From positions 186,001 to 250,000 of the forward strand of contig JAFEMH010003629.1 of the NCBI GenBank assembly GCA_022495995.1: a DNA stretch of 64,000 nt, read 5' to 3'. The notes beneath the pieces are model-generated. The model worked only from the letters and a program-made list of their open reading frames with translations, had not been told where the DNA came from and searched no databases. Below, in pieces: positions 58,329-64,000 of the stretch. Position 1 is the first letter of the stretch; each line of letters starts with the position of its first letter. Source of the stretch: Adenophora triphylla var. japonica (taxonomy: Eukaryota; Streptophyta; Magnoliopsida; Asterales; Campanulaceae). Made by a program: the position numbers and the translations under genes.

Positions 58329-59600
58329 CTAGAAATAGTACTTGATAAGATGAGTGGCGTGCCATGGGCGCTTCAACTCTTCACCACCTGGGTGAGCAAT
58401 CATGTAAGTTCCTTCCTTGATAATTCGAGTAACAATGTAGGGACCTTCCCAGTTGGGAGATAACTTGTTCTGCTGGGTTCTCCTTCCTGTTGCCTCGATC
58501 TTTCTTAGTACGTGGTCACCTACTTGGAATGATCTCGCCTTCACTTTCTTATCATGGTAACTCTTTGTCCTCTGCTTGTAGTTGACCATTCGTAAGTAGG
58601 CTGTGTCTCGCTTCTCGTTAATCAAATCCAAGTCGATCAATCTGTTGGTGTCATTCTGCTCCTGATCAAAGAAGACCACTCTGGCTGTAGGAAATCGCAG
58701 CTCGGCTGGAGCCATGGCCTCTGACCCATATGTAAGAGCGAATGGGGTTTCCCTCGTAGGCCCCCGAGTGGTTGTGCGAACTGCCCAAAGGGTAAGGGTG
58801 AGTTCGTCCAACCAGTTACTACGTCGACCAACTAAGCCCGTCTTAAGTGAAGATAGGACGAGCTTATTCGCTGCTTCAGCTTGCCCATTGCCTTGAGGAT
58901 AGGAAATAGATGATTGCCAGTGTTTGATCCCTACTCGATTCATTTCTTCCTCGAAAGCCCGTGAGAATTGTAGGCCGTTGTCTGAGACTATAGCTCGAGG
59001 GATCCCAAATCGACACCAGATGAAGTCATGAATGAAATTGATTGCATTTTCCTCTGTGATTCTGGCTAAAGGTTTGGCTTTGACCCACTTTGTGAAATAA
59101 TCAATAGCCACGATCACGTACTTGAAGTTTCCACGGGCGGGAGGGAAGGGGAAGGGTCCAATCAAGTTGACGCCCCACATATTAAATAGCTAAGCAGCGA
59201 TCACTGGAGTTTGCTCCTTTGTAGGCAGATGAGGCAGGTTGGCAAACCTTTGACACTGGTCGCATTGTTGAACAAAGTCATGAGTGTCAGCTCTCATGTG
59301 TGGCTAGTAGTAACCCAACGTAATTAGTTTGTCGGCCAAAGTTTTGGCCCTAGGGTGTCCACCACACACTCCACTATGCACCTCATGCATTAACTGAGTA
59401 ATTTCTTGGGGATGAATGCATTTCAATAGTGACTTAGTGTATGACCTCCTGAACAGCATGTCTCATTGAATAACATATCTCGAAGCTTTCTTTTTGATGG
59501 CTCGAGCTATCTTCTCGTCTTCAGGGAGCTCGCATGTTTCTAAGTATGCCTTCATTTCTTCGATCCAACACTTGTCATAGACCCAGTTTCTCAAGGTGTC
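58329..59600 (-). pseudogene. Tat integrase with HHCC zinc finger
   Basis: 59180-58329 is a 283-codon frame: GPFPFPPARGNFKYVIVAID (first Asp in VAIDYFTKW), PRAIVSDNGLQFSRAFEEE (second Asp), YPQGNGQAEAANKLVLSSL (Glu) and a C-terminal GPYIVTRIIKEGTY. The N-terminal HHCC finger (LMHEVHSGVCGGHPRAK ... CDQCQRF) at about 59390-59240 has stops near 59306 and 59191. Family role: strand transfer of the cDNA. Confidence 0.92.
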
Positions 59601-59609
59601 CTCCACACA

Positions 59610-60392
59610 CTAAATTTGAACCCTTTCATATACAGGATTCTCGAAGTAGGAGATAGGCTCTTCATGTGGCTCATCTGTAGTAGCCAGCTTCGAGAGTAGG
59701 TCAGCTAATTCGTTGTCCTCTCGACCAATCCTCTGAATTTCCCAAAACTCTAAGTCTTTTACTAAATCCTTTACCAGGTCGTAGTATTTGATCAAAGTAG
59801 AGTTCAGCACCTCGTACTCTCCTCGGACCTGGTTGACTATCAGCTGGGAATCACAATATGCTATTATTTTGGTCGCCCCAAAGCACTTGGCGTATTCGAT
59901 GGCCGCGACCAAAGCTTCGTATTCTGCTTGGTTGTTGGAGGCCTCAAACTTGAACCTCAATGTTTCCTCATAGACTATCCCAGACTCTGGTTCGATCAGT
60001 ACTATCCCAGCTCCACTAACATTCTTCGTTGCTGACCCATCTGAGTACACCTTCCAGCAGTCGTCGGGTAGACAAGTGACGGGCTGGGACTCTTGCTCCT
60101 TTCCCTTAGCTTTCTCCTTTTGAACTCGCACCTCGCTATCTTCCTTGGTGAACGTCAGCTCGACCAAGAAATCTGCCAAGGCTTGACCCTTCAACGCCTT
60201 TCGAGGTATATACTCGATGTCGAATTCTATGAGAGCAATTGACCAATTGAGTAAACGACCTGAACTCTTTGGCTTATGTAGAATTTTTCTCAAGGGTGCA
60301 TTTGTGAGCACAACAATAGGGTGAGCTAAAAAGTAAGCTCGCAACTTCCTCGAGGCTACGACTAAGGCATATGCAACCTTTTCTGCGTTATA
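59610..60392 (-). pseudogene. Tat RNase H pair, cut by CACTA-2
   Basis: The frame opens at 60392 inside the first RNase H (VAYALVVASRKLRAYFLAH, IVVLTNAPLRKILHKP, LNWSIALIEFDIEYIPRK). After a linker (KEKAKGKEQESQ) comes the second, plant-type RNase H (VYSDGSATKNVSGAGIVLI, FEASNNQAEYEALVAAIEY, AYCDSQLIVNQV, GREDNELADLLSKLATT) with the Asp/Glu/Asp/Asp catalytic set visible. The RT portion upstream is missing because CACTA-2 is inserted at 60393. Confidence 0.92.
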
Positions 60393-60396
60393 CACT

Positions 60397-60738
60397 ACTA
60401 GAATAAATTAAAGTAGGGACTGACAACTTGGGGCAAATGGGAATGGCCAAAGTTGGTAGCTAAATAGAGACAAACATACTAAAATTAGGAACCGCCAGAA
60501 TGTCCCCATGATGCACAATAATATTTGCTATCAAAATGAAGACCAACAACAAAATAGAGACCAATTTACTAGAATAAATTGAAGTAGGGACCGACAACTT
60601 GGGGCAAATGGGAATGGCCAAGGTTGGTAGCTAAATAGGGACAAACAAATTAAAATTAGGGACCGCCAGAATTTCCCCATGATACACAATATTATTTGCT
60701 ATCAAAATGAAGACCAACAACAAAATAGAGACCAATCA
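60397..60738. repeat. Two tandem 171-bp subterminal repeats of CACTA-2
   Basis: Units 60397-60567 and 60568-60738 share ACTAGAATAAATT(A/G)AAG, GACAACTTGGGGCAAATGGG, GGTAGCTAAATAG and CAACAACAAAATAGAGACC, with about a dozen single-base differences. Each unit re-starts with the terminal ACTAGAATAAA, so the end itself was duplicated. Confidence 0.92.
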
Positions 60739-61049
60739 CTACCTTCTTTCATTTATTTCCCCTGCATTCCACTTAGATTTGGCCCCAGTTGTTGTACTTC
60801 CACTCATTCCAACTTGATTTATAGTCTGCACAGGTTTAGGAGTGTACACCCTTGGAGTATTACTAGAATTTACAAAAATAGGTGTAGATGATTTTTCCAC
60901 ACTAAAATACCCCTTGCTTCTTGCTTCTTGCTTCTTGGTTCGTGGTTAGCGGTTCGTCAATATGGTAGAACCTCCTTCTCCTCTATTACCACAAACACCG
61001 CACATTGTTTATATACTTATGTATATTATAACTTTTTTCATAGATTTAT

Positions 61050-61753
61050 ATATAATGGGGACCCCAATACTTCTGGATGGTTTCATGACAAGTTTCATCA
61101 AACTAATACGGAAAAGTTCTACAAGTCCTGGTCAGAGTTGCCTGATGATGAAATGAAGAAATAGTTTAATGACTTCAAGGTAATTATTTATAATAGAACA
61201 TTATTTTTCTCAATTCATTGTTGTAAGTTGATATAATATATAAAATTTATCTCTTTTCATCAGATGAAATATTGTTGCCCCACAAAGAGCGATGCCTTCT
61301 TCTATGTAGCATTTAAGGCTATGATTTGTAAGCGTTATAAATCTATCGTTAACAAGATGAGAGAGAAATGGATCGAGAAAAAAATCCGGCCGATTTTTTT
61401 ACAGGATGATGTTTGGAGCCAGTGGCTTGCATGGAGGAATAGTGAAGATTTCAAGAAAATATCTGAGAGAAATAAAACAAACAGAGATAGTAATGATGGG
61501 GCATCTTGTGTGCATACCGGTGGATCTATTAGTTGTGGTGAGCAATTACATCACATGGTAAGTATTCCCACATTTTGTTCTTATACAATGATATATGTAC
61601 ATATATTACATAATTTTCTATTTATTGTGATTATAGAAAAGAGTCCATGGGGATCATGTTGATGAAGCATATGTGTTTGCTGCCATGCATACTCGGAAGG
61701 GGCCAATTGAAGGACAATTGATCTGGGCTAGTCCTGAACATGAGAAAGTCTTT
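61050..61753 (+). pseudogene. CACTA-2 tnpA-like (Transposase_24/Ptta) gene, partial
   Basis: Exons are about 61050-61179, 61264-61557 and 61637-61753, with GT-AG introns. They read GDPNTSGWFHDKFHQTN, KFYKSWSELPDDEMKK, a TAG, FNDFK; then MKYCCPTKSDAFFYVAF, VWSQWLAWRNSEDFKKISE and NKTNRDSNDG with HTGGSISCGEQLHHM; then KRVHGDHVDEAYVF and MHTRKGPIEGQLIW. This is the conserved plant Ptta/En/Spm transposase order. The stop at 61162 and the absence of a following exon make it a partial or dead copy. A further C-terminal exon was not found before 62505. Confidence 0.85.
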
Positions 61754-62505
61754 GTAAGTAATACATTTTTTAAATTGCTGGTACTTGTATTAGTTAATGC
61801 CATTATGGATGTGAACAACTTGTTTTACCTCCAAACTTGGACTTCTAATCCCACGTTGAACTTTCCTTGACATTCTGCTCAGGTAGGTAGAGTAAATTAT
61901 AGTTAAGCAAACCAACATGACATTTGCATATGCTAGAAACATTCTGTAAAATAATTCTAAATCAGATATTTAGCATCATGATCTTTGTGGAAAATGGAAT
62001 GTGATAAACTAAAAATAATAACGGCTGTTGCTTGTATAGTACTTCAGAGTGTAGGCTCTTTCATATGGGTCAACTGGAGAAATACCTCCTCCGAATCAAA
62101 TCTGAATCGCGAGCCTTGTTTCCAGCAAAAACATGAAAAAAGGTGACAAATTAAATGACTAATCCTACAATATCTGCACAGTATTTTTATTTTATTTTTA
62201 ATACCTTAATTATGATTTAATTCACATACTAAACAAAGTCAAGCAGAATCCTTATCACACGCGCAACTGGCCAACACACAGTCCAGCCACTAGATCCATA
62301 GGCTTGCATGTGATTGCCAACAAAAATTTATGTTGAAATTGATCAACAAAGTCACCAAACCCTACTGGAATCACAGCTCCATAATGTTATGGAGACACTG
62401 ACTAACAATAAATGTGTGAATTTGGGAGTGTAATGAGGTGTGTTAATGGGTGCTTGGAGCCTGGAGGTTGAGTTACAGAACACAGATAAACTTATTGTGC
62501 AGTAT
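61754..62505. other. CACTA-2 downstream DNA without recognised genes
   Basis: AT-rich sequence after the third exon. I see no further conserved coding block or element end before the LTR-like start at 62506. Confidence 0.5.
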
Positions 62506-63032
62506 TGTAAGTACCCAAATCCGGATCGTCAAAATCCGTCAGAAATTTAACCGAAATCCGTTAACTGGCCCGCTCCAGGTTAACCGGAACTCGTTAACTC
62601 CCCGTTGCCAAGCCAACGAGACGTCCCGGGACTGCCCCGTGCATCCCGACATCGAAGTGTACTTGACACACGTCATCGCACGTGAAAGTACGACTTTTCC
62701 TGAAAAACGCACTTTCCGACACTTTCCGGGGGCGTTTCGGACATTTTCCAGACTGTTATTTTAAAAAATGGACAAAACCGGGACCCGAGAATGAACTCCC
62801 ACATGGCTGGTGACTCACAGGGCACGTGGCAAGCATGCCACCTCCCTCTAGTCACCTTTCAATCAAAAATCAAGGCCAAAAGACTAAAATACCCCTGGTA
62901 TACAGTCTCAATCCGGCCGGACTTCCTTTGCAGACTTCAGAAATTGCCAGCAAGTCCCTCAAATTCCCAAAGTTTCACAAAAACCCCTGGATTTCAGTCC
63001 TAAGTCTACTCGAACTCCTACCAAATTTCACC

Positions 63033-63040
63033 TATAAATA
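63033..63040 (+). promoter_or_regulatory. TATA box in the LTR-like sequence
   Basis: CTATAAATAGAGAGTCAGG is a strong plant-type TATA context, followed after about 30 bases by a probable start region (AGCCATTTCAGAACAAC). Confidence 0.65.
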
Positions 63041-63469
63041 GAGAGTCAGGGCCAAAGCCATTTCAGAACAACAAAATTTCATCCCTTTCACCAAGAAACT
63101 CACGGCTCAAACCAGTTTCACCCCTTCCCGAGCTCCCGTTTGTCTCGATTAGCGTGAAACTTCCGTATTTCGATCAAATACGCCCTTTGCCACTCCGAAA
63201 CACCGTTCAAAACCACTTTTCGTATCCCGTATACACCCCCGAGCCAAAGGAGTCGACCCTAGCCATAGGTATAACTCCCTCTCTCTAATCTCTCATTTCG
63301 TCTCGATTTACGCGACAGTCGCTACAACCGTTTCGAACAACGTTATTGAAATGTAGACGCCTCCGTCTAACGGGGTCCGATACGTTTTAGCCCCTCGATC
63401 CTCTTCTCTTCCCATAAGAGGAGTAATCACGGGTTAAAACGGCGTTTCGACCTCGTTCCGTTTACTTTT

Positions 63470-63725
63470 TTGTCATTTACAACTCCGGATCGATCGATCC
63501 GTCGATCGCCATTTACTTTTCTGTCATTTACAATTCCGGACCGTTTGATCCGTCGAACGTCCTTTACGTTTCATGCAACTTTATCACTCCGATCCGTTTT
63601 GGCTCGTCGATCGTCATTTACAATTCCGAGTCGTTTGGCTCGTCGATCGTCATTACTATTCGGGATCGTGCCGATTAAAAGTCGATGGGCATTTAAATAC
63701 TATCATTTACAAGTCCGACCCGTTT
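63470..63725. repeat. Degenerate repeats with TCGATC core
   Basis: Units of about 50-60 bp repeat as TCATTTAC(A/T)A(C/T)TCCG followed by a GATCGATC or CGTTTGG(C/A)TC word and CGTCGATCGTC. At least five units are visible, each ending in CATTTAC. Confidence 0.85.
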
Positions 63726-64000
63726 GGATCGTGATAGTATTTACTTTTCAAGAAATCCCAGTCGTCGGCCCGACTCGCCGGATTGCATGTCATTTAATAC
63801 GCTTTTCGTAAAAATCGTTAACAATGTAATGCCCTGTTCAAAAGCCGGAGTTCGTCCTTCGAACTCTCTTTCAAAACGCGAAATGACGTTTGGCATCCAA
63901 ACGCTCATCTTCAAACTAAGCCGACTTTGACATTCAAAATCATTTAATACGCTTTTTCCGTAAAAATCGTTATGATGACTCGCCCGGTTCAAAACCGGAG

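Larger units (their letters stand above)
53167..60392 (-). mobile_element. Tat-lineage Ty3/gypsy retrotransposon with an antisense extra gene, 5' part missing
   Basis: The minus-strand order visible is RNase H, a second RNase H, integrase, a repeat-rich spacer, an antisense gene on the plus strand, polypurine tract and 3' LTR. Integrase after RNase H marks Ty3/gypsy. Two RNase H domains plus an antisense ORF between pol and the 3' LTR mark the Tat lineage (as in Grande/Retand-type elements). CACTA-2 cuts it at 60393, so RT, protease, gag and the 5' LTR should lie further right, outside the window. Confidence 0.87.
60393..62505 (+). mobile_element. CACTA-2: second CACTA-type element, 5' part
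   Basis: It begins CACTACTAGAATAAATT, a CACTA terminus, at the exact point where Tat coding is broken. Tandem 171-bp subterminal repeats follow, then a plus-strand gene of the Transposase_24 family. I found no matching ...TAGTG right end. Either it lies outside the window or the LTR-like sequence starting at 62506 is inserted into it. Confidence 0.78.
62506..64000 (+). mobile_element. Putative LTR retrotransposon LTR (gypsy-like), continuing past the window
   Basis: Starts TGTAAGTACCCAAATCC, with the TG expected of an LTR and an abrupt composition change to GC-richer DNA. It has a TATAAATA box at 63033-63040 about 530 bp in. 63470-63725 is rich in repeated TCGATCG/CCGTTTGG words. No internal domain is seen before the window ends, so family and orientation are tentative. 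Many plant gypsy LTRs start this way. Confidence 0.5.

Noticed and set aside
62450..63041. Several plus-strand frames of 60-104 codons
   Set aside because: They fall in an LTR-like sequence around its TATA box and have no conserved content.

Overview
This window is plant nuclear DNA, almost certainly from a eudicot. The evidence is an intron-containing GROWTH-REGULATING FACTOR (GRF) gene with a miR396 target site, many Stowaway-type MITEs, Ty1/copia and Ty3/gypsy retrotransposons of plant lineages, and two CACTA transposons. A captured terpene synthase fragment and the overall repeat style weakly suggest an asterid; I cannot name the species. GRF is the only host gene I can support as intact. 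Everything else is transposable-element (TE) derived or without recognisable content.

Layout. 1-4098 is the 5' part of a degenerate minus-strand Copia element (Copia-A), cut by the window edge. 4435-7627 is GRF (minus strand, four coding exons, 575 codons), with a Stowaway MITE in its third intron. 7938-9199 is a MITE cluster upstream of GRF: one Harbinger-like and two abutting Stowaways. 9259-33800 is a plus-strand SIRE-lineage Copia element (SIRE-A) with an extra env-like reading frame behind pol. Its protease is split by an 11.1-kb CACTA element (CACTA-1, 13367-24466), which carries tnpA-like and tnpD-like genes, a captured terpene synthase fragment and a second captured frame. 33934-35032 holds three more Stowaways, followed by about 1.2 kb of AT-rich DNA.

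From 36203 to the end is a nest. Copia-C (minus strand) has a complete 3' LTR at 36203-36655. Its 5' LTR was hit twice: by a second SIRE-like element (SIRE-B, 42489-52981, with a TAAAT target duplication) and by a Tat-lineage gypsy element starting at 53167. The Tat element carries an antisense extra gene with its own TATA box. Its RNase H is cut at 60393 by a second CACTA element (CACTA-2), after which another LTR-like sequence begins at 62506.

Working together: the CACTA-1 tnpA/tnpD pair and the gag-pol sets are self-contained mobile machinery, mostly broken by stops and frameshifts. The least expected pattern is that each retroelement family is peppered with its own short, mostly palindromic motif: CTCGGCCGAG in Copia-A and Copia-C, ACCGGT in SIRE-A, GTGTTGCC/GGCAACAC in SIRE-B, and TCGAC/TCGATC types in the gypsy elements. 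The motifs sit in LTRs, leaders and inter-domain linkers and avoid catalytic domains. Coordinates of exons and element ends were read by eye; percentages are estimates.
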